Below are positions 24,090 to 34,776 of a stretch of DNA of 64,000 nucleotides, piece by piece. The translations under genes were made by a program, and so were the position numbers. A model generated the notes under the pieces. The model had not been told where the DNA came from and did no database searches. It saw only the letters and a list, made by a program, of their open reading frames with translations. Source of the stretch: Bryopsis sp. KO-2023 (lineage: Eukaryota; Chlorophyta; Ulvophyceae; Bryopsidales; Bryopsidaceae); the NCBI GenBank assembly GCA_030272585.1, contig BSYQ01000012.1:2294001-2358000 (forward strand). Direction: 5' to 3'. Position 1 is the stretch's first letter; every line of letters starts with the position of its first letter.

Positions 24090-24289
24090 CTGGGAATGAT
24101 GATCTTTGCTTCGCAATGTCTGCCACGAATTCGTTGAGGAATCTATCCATGAGATCGGCGTTGGCAGCCTTTTTGTTGTTCTCCACTCCTGCGCTAAGTA
24201 ACTCCAATCTCTACAGCCAAGGTATCACCTCGTTCATCATGAGAGCTCTGTCACTGGAATCCAGGTCCTCATCTGGCAAATTAGAAATC
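24090..24289 (-). pseudogene. Exon-like segment with an in-frame TAG
   Basis: After GCTGTAG the minus strand reads ISNLPDEDLDSSDRALMMNE, then VIPWL, a TAG at 24211-24213, and then RLELLSAGVENNKKAANADL and RFLNEFVADIAKQR, ending CCA G/GTTGG. The same frame is clearly coding on both sides of the stop. Either one base change made TAG, so the gene is dead, or GTGATACC...CTGTAG is an 18-bp intron, which would be very short compared with introns elsewhere here. The family is not recognised. Confidence 0.45.
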
Positions 24290-24299
24290 CTACAGCACA

Positions 24300-25040
24300 G
24301 GCCAGCAATTCACATCTGTTTGGACTAGGAATCTCCATGTGCTAATCTCCAGCAGGGAAGCAATTTCGACCTACCAGCACGCGAACGCCAGTATCACCCC
24401 ACAACACTCGCTGGGTTCGACAGGGCACCTCACAACCGGCTTCAGCTTCGCCTAATTCCCAGTCGTCGTTGGATACGAAACGACGAAGCAGCAGCAGCAC
24501 AACCTTTTCTATACAATAAAAAACAACAGACGTCGCCGAGCGGATGCTCCGTACCACAAGGCGTTCCACATTCGAACCGAATTTTCTTGGTCAGGTATCG
24601 CGAAGTGCGTCAAAAGCACACCTTCGACAGCGATAGCTCCTGTGGAGGCACCTCTTTTAAAGCCACCCTCCAAACCTCGCGACGACGCCTCATAAAAGGC
24701 TGGGCTCCAGAACAGAGCCACCAACACTATCCTCTTAGCCAGCTTCACTGGCGGGACAATCCGCTGCAGCGGCGCACCCTGCGATCGCAAGCACCCGACA
24801 GCGGAATCCTCCTCTAAAACACACCAAACAGAAACTCCCTCTAAGACAAGGTTTCGAACTGCCAGCACACGAACGCCAGTATCATACGACAACACACCTT
24901 GTAGCTCCAGAACAGAGCTCCACGAGATCCACCGTCTCCTCCTCCTTTCGTCGACCTTTCCCTGCCTCTCCGCCTATCCCTGCCTACCTTTTCTCTCCCT
25001 TCCCGAAAAATCCACGAATAGTAACGATTACTCACCACTT
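24300..25040. other. Stretch with no supported gene
   Basis: A short word pair (CAGCAC-CGAACGCCAGTATCA) occurs at about 24376 and again near 24860, an imperfect local duplication. Open frames on both strands overlap and none has a recognisable pattern. Confidence 0.3.
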
Positions 25041-25756
25041 TGTTGTTCCTCCTCCCTGAGATCCACAGGCGCTCTTTCCTGCTCGTCGCCCGCTCTCGTC
25101 TGCTCCTCCATGGCGATCCCTTCTTTTTCTCTTCCTTCGCTTCCTGGAAGAGGATCACTCCCCCTCGCGCTTTGTTCCTCCTCCTTGAGATCCACCGTCC
25201 CTCTTCCCTGCTCGTCGCTCGCTCTCGTCTGCTCCATGTCGAATCCTTGGCTTCCTTGGCTTCCTTTCCTTTTTTTCCTTCGCTTCCAAGACGAGGACCA
25301 CTGCCCCTCGCGCTTTGAGGGGCAAGGATATGCGGTCCAGGATTCGTGGGTGGTCGCGTCGGATCCGCGGCTCCCTGGATGACCGACATGGGCGATGTCA
25401 ATTTCCCATCGCGCTGCTTGACGAGGATTCGGGGACAGATTTTGTCCGCCGAGCCGTCCCATCCACGAATCCTGTCCCCGCGCTGTCCCCCAGTCCGACG
25501 GTGGCGTCCCCGAAACCGACACAAGTCTACCACTCGTGTTGCAGTGACAAAATTTCCCTTTCGGCGCTCGTGCGTCGCTTGGGGTTTGACCGGGTTTTGT
25601 TTGTTTTTTGGCTAGTATTTCGGAATTGTACCGTCCAATTGGACGGTATCCTTGCAAGCTCAATTCTCGGGTGGGAATTCTGTGTGAAGGCTTTTTGATC
25701 CAAGTTTGAACCATTTGTGACAAAAATATTTTTGCGGCACGGCACAACTGAAACAC
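25028..25756 (-). CDS. Low-complexity open frame, doubtful
   Basis: 242 codons with no recognisable domain. The C-terminal half is the charged duplication (EQTRASDEQ / EQTRAGDEQ, each followed by VDLxEEE). An overlapping 230-codon frame covers the same span on the same strand. I list it because of its length and because the duplicated unit keeps a similar charged reading in both copies. It could equally be a by-product of C-poor repeats. Confidence 0.2.
   Translation of the reverse strand: MFQLCRAAKIFLSQMVQTWIKKPSHRIPTRELSLQGYRPIGRYNSEILAKKQTKPGQTPSDARAPKGKFCHCNTSGRLVSVSGTPPSDWGTARGQDSWMGRLGGQNLSPNPRQAARWEIDIAHVGHPGSRGSDATTHESWTAYPCPSKREGQWSSSWKRRKKRKGSQGSQGFDMEQTRASDEQGRGTVDLKEEEQSARGSDPLPGSEGREKEGIAMEEQTRAGDEQERAPVDLREEEQQSGE
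25044..25316. repeat. 130-bp-period duplication, two copies
   Basis: GTTCCTCCTCC starts at 25044 and 25174. Both copies contain GAGATCCAC, CTGCTCGTCGC, GCTCTCGTCTGCTCC and CCCCTCGCGCTTTG. On the minus strand the duplication lies in a 242-codon open frame (25028-25756) and gives repeated charged segments (VDLKEEE and VDLREEE), so a coding repeat is possible but unproven. Confidence 0.8.
25630..25650. other. 20-bp perfect palindrome
   Basis: TACCGTCCAATTGGACGGTA is its own reverse complement. The inner GTCCAATTGGAC recurs at about 53857-53868. It could be a protein-binding dyad or the tip of a foldback; nothing adjacent decides this. Confidence 0.8.
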
Positions 25757-26690
25757 GACTTCAACGCATCTTTTGTATAATCAAGGATCCTTCCTAAGAG
25801 AACAAACAATATTTGCCACAGTTTGAGGGATGCTCTGAAGGTTACAAACATGAAGAAGTAAGTTTTAAGGAAACTCTTTTAGCGGTGGTTATCATGTTTT
25901 GAAAAAAGGTTTGCAAAAACGCTTTCATGGTTTCTTTTTACTAGTCTTTTGAATGCATGATTGCATCACAACACACTCCTGAAATTGGCTTTGGGGGCAA
26001 AACACCCTAGGACTGGGACCCCAGTCACCCATTTTTTTCGAATGCTGTTGCTCAGTTTGTAGTAGCGAACTGGGTTTCGCTTTTGCACGAATGCTCTTCC
26101 TCCAAGTTGAAAATAATTCCCAATTATATTTATTGTATTTAGTCCATTTCAAATCGGAAGGGGCATCGAAAAACGATCGATTCAAGCACGGTTATTGAAA
26201 TATGCTTGATTGGGGGGGGGTTGGAGTTATCATCCACTTCTGGTGAAGACCCAAATAAAACAATGAACAAACCACTAGCTTTGTTCGACTAGCTCTGTTC
26301 GACAGTGCATAGCTATGGAAGTCCCTGAACAGGGAATGAGATTGCTTCCAATATGATGAGCAAATCCTGCACTGGAACACATTCACATGTTTGCAACACA
26401 CATCGATGCACCTTCTCCATTCAATCAGTTGACGGATCTGTAGACACACAGATCGATACTCCCAACCCTGAGAGCAACAACTTGAGCATACAGTTGCCCA
26501 TAATCAAAAACCGGAGGCACTGAAAGACCCCAAAATCATGTTTGTCCCGAAAAAAAAATCAATGTCCCCAAAGTATACAAAAACCGAGGACTGGACCTCA
26601 CATGATCCAGAGAAAATCACACCCCTGTGTCCTACTGCATCGATTCTTTGTTTTCTTTTCGGGAAAAACACGTTTCTAAATGGAATACCT
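25660..26690. other. Stretch with no supported gene
   Basis: AT-rich; a poly-G run at 26212-26220. Only short, overlapping open frames. Confidence 0.3.
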
Positions 26691-26707
26691 TTGAAAGAAA
26701 GATGTTG

Positions 26708-26766
26708 GGCATCAGGGGAGTCGAACCCCTTGGTCTGATTGACCTATCCGTTTTCCATGCCCGGGG
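26708..26766 (-). other. tRNA-like fold lacking one arm
   Basis: Read on the minus strand: GGGCAT...ATGCCC closes the structure. A perfect TpsiC-like arm follows (AGGGG, loop TTCGACT, CCCCT; this includes a B-box match GGTTCGACTCC), and a small GGTC/GACC hairpin precedes it. The total is about 57 nt, too short for a normal tRNA. There is no seven-base anticodon loop with U33. It is most likely a decayed tRNA or a tRNA-derived repeat. Confidence 0.35.
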
Positions 26767-26779
26767 AAGAGCTGTTTGC

Positions 26780-28010
26780 TCGATTAAGGTTTCAAAGATT
26801 ACGGAAATTTTAGCTATGGTCCAAGCACCAATGCTCCATACATAATCGACTGGTCAACAACAACAAGCATTGTGAGATTCAATACAAACCTTGCATTCAT
26901 GAATTCCTGGTCAGGGCTTCTTAGCAGTAGGGAGGGTGAAACCTCCCATGTGATACTGCGGCTGTTGGTGTTTACACTGTCTGACTTGATTCACAAAGCG
27001 TTACACATCACTTTTATCACAAAACAAATCTTGTTCAATTTTGTATGATTTTTTTTCCACATATTTTTTTATCTGTACTTGGTGATTCGTTTGCTTGTTA
27101 TATCTTAAAAGGAGGTGGAAAAATAAAGATGTTTCGAAAAAAAATGAATGAATGAATGAAAATGCCCAAATGTGTCTTAACTTTAATTAACGTTATAACG
27201 TCCTCGATTTCCCTAAAATTCAAACACAAAAAGTAAGCCTATTACAACCAGACATGAGCGCCAGGCTTGGACCGTCTTGGACCGACAATTGGTTGTATTT
27301 CTCAAGGTTATAAGTGAATATGTGAATGAAAATCGATTTCTTTGGGTTGAAAGCCTCTCAAGCATCACTGGGGCCGCCTGTTGTCTTGCAAACGACACAC
27401 AGCGAGTTCCACATGACTTGTATGCGTGGGAAAGTTGGGAAGCTCGTGAACGAGCCTTTCCGAACGTGGAAATACGTCAAGTGTCTGAAATCCAAAAAAC
27501 AACAGTGCAATAGCCCTCTTTTTGAATCACTTACTGAGACGAGGACCTATTCACGGCCGCCGATCGTCTTCCTTCAAGAATCACCTGCTTGGTACTATCA
27601 TCACTTTCACAACCGTCGCTCAAACGTGCGTGCATTGGTCTTTCGCAACAAAAGACCTTTTTTCTTGCTCGTTTGGTCCCCCTGGTTGCGTTTTAGTTTT
27701 GACAGTCTCCAGAATTTCTTACAGTGGCAGGGCTTCCGAACGTTGTTCACCCAGGCAGCCTCAATTAATGCAACTCCCCCCAACTCGGTCAACACGACAG
27801 AAACGATCCTGGCCATCCAAACTAACCACCCAACCGTACATTCCATCAACCAAGCCCGATCTAGATCTTATAGAGTAGATTTACTCTATAATAGATGGCA
27901 GACAACACAGTGTTTGTTTGTTAGTTCGACGACCATTCCCCACATTAGCCGTGTATGTTCATTGAATTTGACAGCACTGCGCCGGGGCCCTTTGGGTTCT
28001 TTGTTATTTG
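26780..28010. other. Stretch with no supported gene
   Basis: Two plus-strand open frames (27326-28042 and 27522-27878) overlap in different frames and neither shows a domain; the first runs into the foldback element at 28.0 kb. Poly-T and poly-A runs occur at 27052-27075 and 27137-27145. Confidence 0.3.
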
Positions 28011-28295
28011 CACTATGGGAAAACCCGCTCTGTGCGGGGTAGTAAAATCACCGTCGATTTCCGCCGAAAACTGGAGTCGCGAAAACCGACGCGACAGAGA
28101 GAGGGAATGGTAGGAAACACCTGGGTTCGACTCCCAGGCATTCCCGTCACGATCTGGGGCGGAAAAACGTAGTCGCTGGCGAAGTCGTCAGCGACGGATG
28201 AAACCGCGGAAATCAACCCCGCACAGTCAACCCCGCATAGGACAGTAACCCCGTACAGGACTCTGTGCGGGGTTACTATCCTGTGCGGGGTTGAC
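28011..28295. mobile_element. Foldback/MITE-like element, CCCCGCAC family
   Basis: The left end reads CACTATGGGAAA, then CGCTCTGTGCGGGGT. The same two blocks, inverted, end the larger foldback at 53093-53124, so they look like a shared terminus. Inside are two nested inverted arms, about 28226-28258 and 28262-28294, each holding two copies of AACCCCGCAC or its variants. No coding capacity. The right end and a target duplication were not found, so the boundary is approximate. Confidence 0.55.
28095..28139 (+). other. tRNA-like minihelix (acceptor plus TpsiC-like arm)
   Basis: GGGAATG and CATTCCC pair perfectly around CCTGGG-TTCGACT-CCCAGG, a TpsiC-like hairpin with a B-box match. Only about 11 nt separate the 5' strand from the hairpin, so the D and anticodon arms are absent. 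It lies inside the foldback element. A related B-box word (GGAGGTTCAATTCCTCC) occurs near 28569-28585. Confidence 0.4.
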
Positions 28296-28715
28296 GTCAC
28301 CGAATCGCGAAGGGTCTGGTACCAAATCCACCCAAACGCGTGCAAAAAAGTCAGACTGGCCGACGTCAGCATCCAAGTCACCATTCCCTTGCATGCACGC
28401 ACAGAAATCACCAAGTGCCCTTCCCTGACTCAAGTGGAAGCGACGCGCGTGGGCGTGTTGCGTGGACGGCCTTGCACCTGGCGTACCTGAGATACCGCAA
28501 ATGAGGACATTCAACGGCCGCAACCTTTTCGTGGTCGTCGCAACAACGCTAGGTCTGGTGGAAAAAAGGAGGTTCAATTCCTCCTCCTGCCTGGAACGAT
28601 TCTGCACTGTTCGATTTCTCGAGCAGGGTTATCAGAGGCGGAAGGATCTTTCGGGACAATTTTGGCGGATGGTGAGTTTTACGCTTGAGTTTCGTGATAT
28701 GCAGGAGCAAAAAGA
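28296..28715. other. Stretch between the foldback and the transposase
   Basis: A minus-strand open frame (28227-28607) starts here, but it reads into the foldback repeats and lacks recognisable features. Terminal inverted repeats of the adjacent MULE could lie here; I did not find a matching pair. Confidence 0.3.
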
Positions 28716-30949
28716 CTAGTGCTGTACTTGTCCCAAAGAGTCCAGGTTTACAATTAACAGGGCTTGATAATATGTGGCCACTGTTCTTATTTTTCTGACA
28801 TTTTCCTTGTCTTCTAGAGGTCTAGGGTAGTCCTCTTTTCCCTGTTTTCTTTTTTTTTGGTTTCCTGGCCATTTCTTCCCATCTATTGTCGCAGGTTTAC
28901 TCCCCTCCTTCGGTCTAGTCCCCTCCTTCGGTCTGAGTTTTTTCTGGAACTCTTGGGTCTTGTGTATCAAAGCTATTCTCATTTGTCTAAGGGTTTCATC
29001 TCTTTCTGATGCTGGAAGATCATCTAATCTGTCAAGTGCACTGTGCATCATTCCCAAAATTTGAGGATTTGGTGGATTTGTAGGAACCCCCAGGGCGACC
29101 CGTTCACGATCCTCAACACGAAGTTCTCCCTGTGAGTCTCCCGCTGAAGCGTCTTCGATGGTGATGGTTCCCGGCCTCATTGAATCAATGTTCAGTCCCC
29201 ACCCCTCCAACCCTCCCAAAGAACGTGCAACAGCACGTAGGTGTTTGCAGAGAATGCCCGCGGAGTCCTTACATGTGCACGTGGAATGCCCCATATCGAC
29301 TTGATATGTCTCAATCCCATCGCTGGATAGAACTGTTGCAAGCCCTTCATCAGGTGAAATAATATCAATCATTTTGTCTTGGTTTTCCCATATTGCCTTG
29401 GCCTGCGTCAAAGAACACAAAAAAATATAACGGATCTCTGAACATAGTCTGATTTCAGTATGTACAAGCAGAAAATCATCATTATCACCTTCGTTTCTCT
29501 CTCAAATATTTGATTCTTCAGTCGTGGGTTGTTCTCCTGATCGTTGTTCCCTGATTTGCTGAGGTATAAGTCTTTCACATTTGTCAACAGTTTGGATATA
29601 AGAATATCAAGTCGTTTGTTGAACTTTCCCCCCAGAACTGTGTACTTCAACGTTTTGAAGAAACTCTCGATAAGGTTGTTTGTTTCCAGGGGAAATCTAC
29701 TGCCGAGGCGCTTGTTTTTTCGCAGTCCATTTATCCAAGCAGTGCGGATTGGTCCCAAGCCAGTGTCTGCATTATATACATTCCACATGGTCAGTTCTGG
29801 TGGTAAAACTGGGTGCAATTCTGGTGGAAAAACTAGGTACGTACATCAGACCTGTTCAAATTAAACTGTGGTCAGTTCTGGTGGTAAAACTAGGTACAGT
29901 TTTGGTGGAAAAACTAGGTACGTACATCAGACCTGTTGAAATTAAATTGTGGAAAATACAATAATACAAACCTTTATCCCAGTAGTGCTTCTGGAGATGA
30001 TCCCAAACTTTGGTGATATTTTCAGCAGCGGTGTACGTTTTAAAATCCCTCAAGAGATCTTCCGCCATCTCCGGGCTCTCTGCATTTTTCAGTTTTCGAA
30101 TGAAAGATATGATCAATTTTCTTTGTGTAACTGATATTTTATTCTCCCCCTTTCTCATCCATCTAGCCCATGCTTGCATAACATGAAAATAGCAGAGCCG
30201 AATTTCGGTGTATTTCCCCCATTCACTCGTGGCAATTGCATACATTTCTGTCGCATCTATGTCAATCATTACGATCTTCGGTTTTAAGAGTGGCAAGGCT
30301 GTCGCGATGCAGTTGAGGAAACAACGAAGAGGTGATGAAGAGTCGTCCGAGCTGATGAGGTACGCAATGGGAAAGCCACGTCCATTTTCATCAGGTACGA
30401 CCATTGCCCATAGCATCCATCTGTACCCATTTAATTGCCCAGTTCCATCTAGACAAACCCCTGGGCAGCCGCAAATATTCATGATCTGATGCAACCTCTT
30501 TTGTTGCCAACTCTGATGCATCACCAATACGAAGGGTTGACATCCATCGCCACCGTAGCACTGTTTTTTTCCTGTATCAAAATTTTCTTTATATTTATTT
30601 ATATTTATTTAATTTTTACACAAAGGGAACAGAAAATCATGTTGGGCTGCATCGATTGCAGCACTTGTTCATTGAACTGACTTGGCCATACTGTGGTGAT
30701 ATATGTGTAACATTGTGTGCCTTTGAGAAGTAGGTGTACCTTTTCTTTCCGTGGTGCATGTGCACCTGAAATCCTGGAAAAACAATACATCTTCCTTGTG
30801 TATTTCAAGCAGTTTTTTAGTGGCCACCTCATCATCCAAATGCAACTGAGCTTTTGATCGAACTCTTTTTTCGATTCCTTTGATGTCTTGTAATGTGACC
30901 TCGTAGTTGCTTTCATCCACACACCCAGGGGAGGCTCTTGGTCTTGCAT
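28716..30949 (-). CDS. MULE-type transposase with SWIM zinc finger, multi-exon
   Basis: Exons that chain in phase: 30560-29972, 29766-29489 and 29402-28716 (stop TAG). The first carries a DDE-type core, CLDGTGQLNGYRWMLW, then PDENGRGFPIAYLISSDDSS, then VMIDIDATEMYAI and LCYFHVMQAW. The second has LETNNLIESFFKTLKYTVL, probably holding the catalytic Glu. The third has a SWIM finger (CTCKDSAGILCKHL: C-x-C...C-x-H) and a basic Lys/Arg/Glu-rich tail. This order is that of Mutator-like transposases. An upstream exon 30773-30620 (TGT/GTAAAA) joins in phase 0. The region before it (SNYEVTLQDIKGIEKRVRSK) is clearly coding but in another frame near 30.75 kb, so either a frameshift has occurred or a small intron was missed. 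The enzyme would cut and join transposon ends in the nucleus. Terminal repeats were not located. Confidence 0.75.
29791..29952. repeat. 81-bp tandem duplication in a transposase intron
   Basis: Two 81-bp copies (29791-29871 and 29872-29952) with a few differences. They lie in the 205-bp intron between the DDE exons and make up most of it. Confidence 0.85.
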
Positions 30950-31967
30950 GGGGTCGACATGGACAGTCCCCAGTGTGTTAAAAACATGGACAGTGTGTTA
31001 TAAAACATAAAAAAATGCCCTGGTGTGTTACAGGGAATTATGCTGTGGGTGCGTCAGCAAGATGCATTTCATGTAGCAGGAACCTTCTTTTGCAGTAAGG
31101 GAAATAGGCAGAAAATAAAACATGTTGAGGTGGCTTTTACTTTTCTTGAAACAACTGATTTATTCCAACCCTTGGACGCAGGAAATGTACAAAATTCGCA
31201 TGATACGGCACACACCAGATCCTAGTTCTTGTTGATTGGGCAGGCCATTCCATTGGGTTGGGGGGGGGGGTTGACACCTGGTTTTGTCTGCCAGGCAGTG
31301 AGGGATTCGATGGCCGGGCTAATCAGCTCATGGGTCTATGGGAGGGGGGATGTATTCTTTTGTCCGTAAAGATGAGGTACAGTGAAGATCATTCGAGAAT
31401 GCCAGCCCGCTCGGTCGGAGGATCAAAAAGACCAATCCCAGCAGAAAAAGGAAGATGGAGGTGTGTTAGAATGGGCAGCCTGCCCACCCCATGAAAAAAA
31501 GGTAACAACAATTGCAAAGGGAAGCTGGATAGGGTGATTTCCGCCCCCCCTTTTTTCGATCAAGGTGCAACATGCTTGTTTTGTTTCTGGTATCATACGT
31601 GCGCATTGTTTTCTTAAAAAACGTTTTTAGTATTTGGTTTTGATTCAGGAGACGGACTTTATCAAGACTTTTCCAACCTCAGTGAACCTGGATTCATATG
31701 CATATGACAACATATGTTGCAGTTATTATGAACATTTGAACAATTGCACCTCATGTGCCTTATTCTGCTTTGCTGATAAAACAATTAAAAAATGGTTAGA
31801 AGTGGGTCAGATGGGTATTTATATGTTCAACGAGCTCTGTATTATTGAAAGACAAGCGCAGGGTCGGAATGGCAGGATCAGAGTTCATGGTTTTGGGCTA
31901 TTTTTTTAGTTTCTATTTCTATTTTGGAATAAGTGGGAATGGGCAAGTCTTCGATCATAAAATGGGG
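30950..31967. other. Stretch with no supported gene
   Basis: Short direct repeats of CATGGACAGT and GTGTGTTA words occur at 30957-31030, and a poly-G run at 31260-31269. A 91-codon plus-strand frame (31634-31909) has no recognisable pattern. The TGGGG target site of element 1 is at the right edge. Confidence 0.3.
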
Positions 31968-32385
31968 TGTTAGTCTTTTAGCGCTATACGAGGTAGTTTG
32001 GGATAGAGCCGAGGGTGGCTGACGCATGTGGGTTCGCGAGTAAGACAGATTAGACCCAGAGTTTGGGGCATGCGTCAGCGTACTACACTTAGGGGTACTT
32101 AAGAGGCCCACTCGTTGTTTTGACATTCACTTTATTTTGTAAGAACTCGGGATTCGTGGGATTGGTGTGTTCCCGCTTGTGTGTGTGTTTGTGTGTGTGT
32201 GTTAAGTGTTTGCCTGACGCAATCACTTCCCAACCCAAGTGCTCTAGCAGCGTTCACAACCGCGCTAGCTAGAGAGTTGTCTAAACCAACAAACCCCACA
32301 AGTATACTTGCGTTAGCCAGCAAGTTATCACGAATCCAATCAACACAGCCGACCACTATTGCGTCACCCACAAGCTTCACTATCA
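31968..32385 (+). repeat. Element 1 5' LTR
   Basis: 418 bp, TGTTAG...TATCA, the same as 42195-42612 throughout the alignment I read. It includes a (GT)n run at about 32178-32201. The promoter position is not readable. Confidence 0.95.
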
Positions 32386-32387
32386 AT

Positions 32388-32399
32388 TGGTTTCGGAGC
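32388..32399 (+). promoter_or_regulatory. Primer-binding site, element 1
   Basis: TGGTTTCGGAGC begins two bases after the LTR. Its complement ends GAAACCA, as expected for the CCA end of a tRNA. It differs at two of 12 positions from the initiator-Met primer site of plant elements (TGGTATCAGAGC), so a related tRNA is likely. Confidence 0.85.
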
Positions 32400-32530
32400 G
32401 GGGCAAGAACTTTAAGTTCTTGAGATCGAAACTTGTGAACGTGGCGCAACAAACGTTTTTGTTTGTTTGTTTGGTAGAGAGAAACTCCAACCGTGGTTGT
32501 TGAGTACTCCCAAATAGTGGCTGAGAGACC

Positions 32531-34225
32531 ATGGCTGACCGTGAACACGCATTGGCAGTGCGCGAGCCTCAAGTTGAAGAGCCAGGGATTGAACCTGAGT
32601 TCGATGAGGAATTGCCTGACGCACCCAATGTTGTGTATCAACAAATAAACGTCCAGAACATCCACAATGTCCAGCAAGCAGCTGTCGACATAGACATGGG
32701 AGCTGATGCGGAAGCCTTAAGAGAGGATGTGGATGCGGTCCATGACCGTGTGGACGATTTAGCCCACGGGCTAAGGGGTCACCTGCAGCAAGTTGACCAG
32801 ACACTGGGGCAGAGGCTAGCCCATGCTGAGGCCTCTGTGTCGAACCAACTGGCTGGCGCATCAGAGGTGATCGGGCAGGCGCTGGAAACACAGCACCAGC
32901 ATGCGCAACAGGTTGAGGCCACACAGCATGCGGTGGTGTCGCAACAGCAGAAGCTGGATTCAGTAGCGGCTCAACATAGTCGATACGAGCAGAGGCTCTT
33001 ACGCCAAGATATCGACCATAGAAAAGAAAGAGCCGAGATCAAAGCTTCTGTGGACGCAATAACGAGGAGAATGGATGCCGCAGACATTCTAGCGGACTCT
33101 CGTTTTGCTGACCTAAAAGAAGCAACTGAAGCATCAGCACTTCAGTTAAAACAACTCTCCGAGTTATCCCTTGTTCAAGGGCGGAGAATTGAAGGCTTAT
33201 TAGGAACTGTTGCGGATTCCAACGAAAAAGTCGAACGGACTCTAGAATTGTTTCGGGAGTCCTTGCATAAGCAAGGTGCTGAGGTGAAGCGTTTGCAGAG
33301 CTCCAGAGTAGCAATTCAAAAAGATTTGATTGCCTTGGAGAAAAAGGCATCCAAGACCTGGGATCAGCAGCAAGATGCAGCTGATGTGGTTGCCTTAAGA
33401 TTATCTGGCCTGGAACGAAGCATGGAGGATGTGAGTGGCGGAAGTCAGAGTGCCCAAAGTGGAAGTGATGCTCGAGCAGTATCACCAGAGCGTGAAGAAT
33501 CAACTTCCCCTGAGCCTGAGGACTCAGCCTTTGGAATGCCGCTGCCGAAGAAATCAGTAAAGCAGTTGGCTGCATCATGGCCGCCACTGGACCAGAGCTT
33601 CGCGGTAGGAATGGTTGGGGCAGGAACCTCAACAATACCGGCTCCTCCAGCAGTACAGGTCGAGGAGGGTGAAATTGTTGCTGCAGAAGCACCACCATGC
33701 ACTGCAGTGGACAGCGCACCAGACGCTGATTTCACATTCCCTCAATTGATACCTCCAAGTACAAGAGCTCAGCCTGGAGTACGCATCTCAGAACCCGACT
33801 CTGCCGATGGATCACGTAGACCCACACGAATTAACCCAAGAGTTCTCTCCTCAGCAGAAGTGTTATATCAAATTGACCTTGAGCGTGCTAAGGCACAGGT
33901 CAGAGAAGAGAAAGGAAAAGAACCCATGCAGATCCCCACACGTACTGGAAGATTGGGACTTGGGTTAAGTGCTTTGGGAGCAAGGGTAGAAAATAATCCC
34001 TTTGCTGCACTTGGTTCATATGAGTCTACTGGTGGACCCAGTCGAGTTCCTCGCATGCGAGGTAACTTTGGAGACCCTGGTGATGACGACCCAGATGATG
34101 ATGGCGGTGATGATTACCGCGACAGACGAAACCGCCCACCTTCCCGCATTCCAGGTGCGCCTGATGGCGGAGGAGGTGGTGGCGGCGGTGGAGATGGTGG
34201 AGGCGGTGGACCTCCCGGTGGATGA
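32531..34225 (+). pseudogene. gag: gag of element 1, N-terminal part, interrupted
   Basis: 564 codons from the ATG at 32531. The start is acidic (EEPGIEPEFDEELPDAP), followed by a long heptad-rich region (about residues 60-290, predicted coiled coil) and a Ser/Pro/acidic linker, ending in a Gly/Pro-rich stretch. The TGA at 34223-34225 is the first three bases of the inserted LTR element, not a native stop. The frame resumes at 34777: insert plus one target copy is 554 bp, and the reading phase on both sides agrees once that is discounted. The undamaged gag would be about 883 residues. It would form the particle shell. Confidence 0.8.
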
Positions 34226-34700
34226 TAGTAGTAACTCGGGTTTGGGGTGTTATGTAGTACAATTGGGAGTACGACAGGGTTTAGCACCAGCTGAACAACC
34301 AGCTGGCGGCTGAGATGGGATCTGGAGTGACAACGAAACGCAGACCAAGCCGGAGACCACGCTACCGTCCAAGCCAGAGACCAAGCCTCAAGACAGAACG
34401 GGGTTTTTCTGTGGGGTTGAGCATGGGTTTGGTTTGGGATTTTTCATCGGTTTGTTTGGGGTTTAGTTTGACGTTTAGTTGGGGTTTTTGTTGTGGGTTT
34501 GTTTGGGGTTTCTTTTTCTTCTAGTTCGCCCTTTTTCTTTCTTTCTTTCCAGGGTTGTGACGGGTGTGGACACCCTCTCGTGGGGGGGGGGACAAATTGA
34601 TAGTAGTAACTCGGGTTTGGGGTGTTATGTAGTACAATTGGGAGTACGACAGGGTTTATAGGGCAGGGGGCCCTCCTGTAAAAATTAATCTTCCCAGTGA

Positions 34701-34737
<37 letters not shown>

Positions 34738-34771
34738 TGCTTGTGTCTCGGGGTCCTAGACCCCCTTATCA
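34223..34771 (+). mobile_element. Nested non-autonomous LTR element in gag, 549 bp
   Basis: It starts TGATAG and ends TTATCA, with GTGGA target duplications at 34218-34222 and 34772-34776. The right LTR is 34598-34771 (174 bp). The left LTR keeps only its first 61 bp (34223-34283), and the rest of that LTR and the primer site are missing. A G-rich tract (34582-34591) precedes the right LTR. The LTR (ACTCGGGTTTG, GTACGACAGGGTTTATAGGG, GGGGGCCCTCCTGTAAAAAT) and the G-rich tract match element 2, so it is an internally deleted relative of that element. A CT/GT microsatellite (34701-34738) lies in its right LTR. Confidence 0.9.
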
Positions 34772-34776
34772 GTGGA

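Noticed and set aside
26708..26766. A functional tRNA gene on the minus strand
   Set aside because: Only about 57 nt, no seven-base anticodon loop with U33, no D arm; kept only as tRNA-like.
30620..30773. A 15-26-bp intron to repair the transposase frame near 30.75 kb
   Set aside because: No other intron in the window is near this short, and a simple frameshift explains it equally. Left as an open question.
34723..34776. Apparent start of a 337-codon gag ORF reading Cys/Val repeats
   Set aside because: The start lies in the GT microsatellite of the nested LTR element. Native gag resumes after the GTGGA target copy at 34772-34776.
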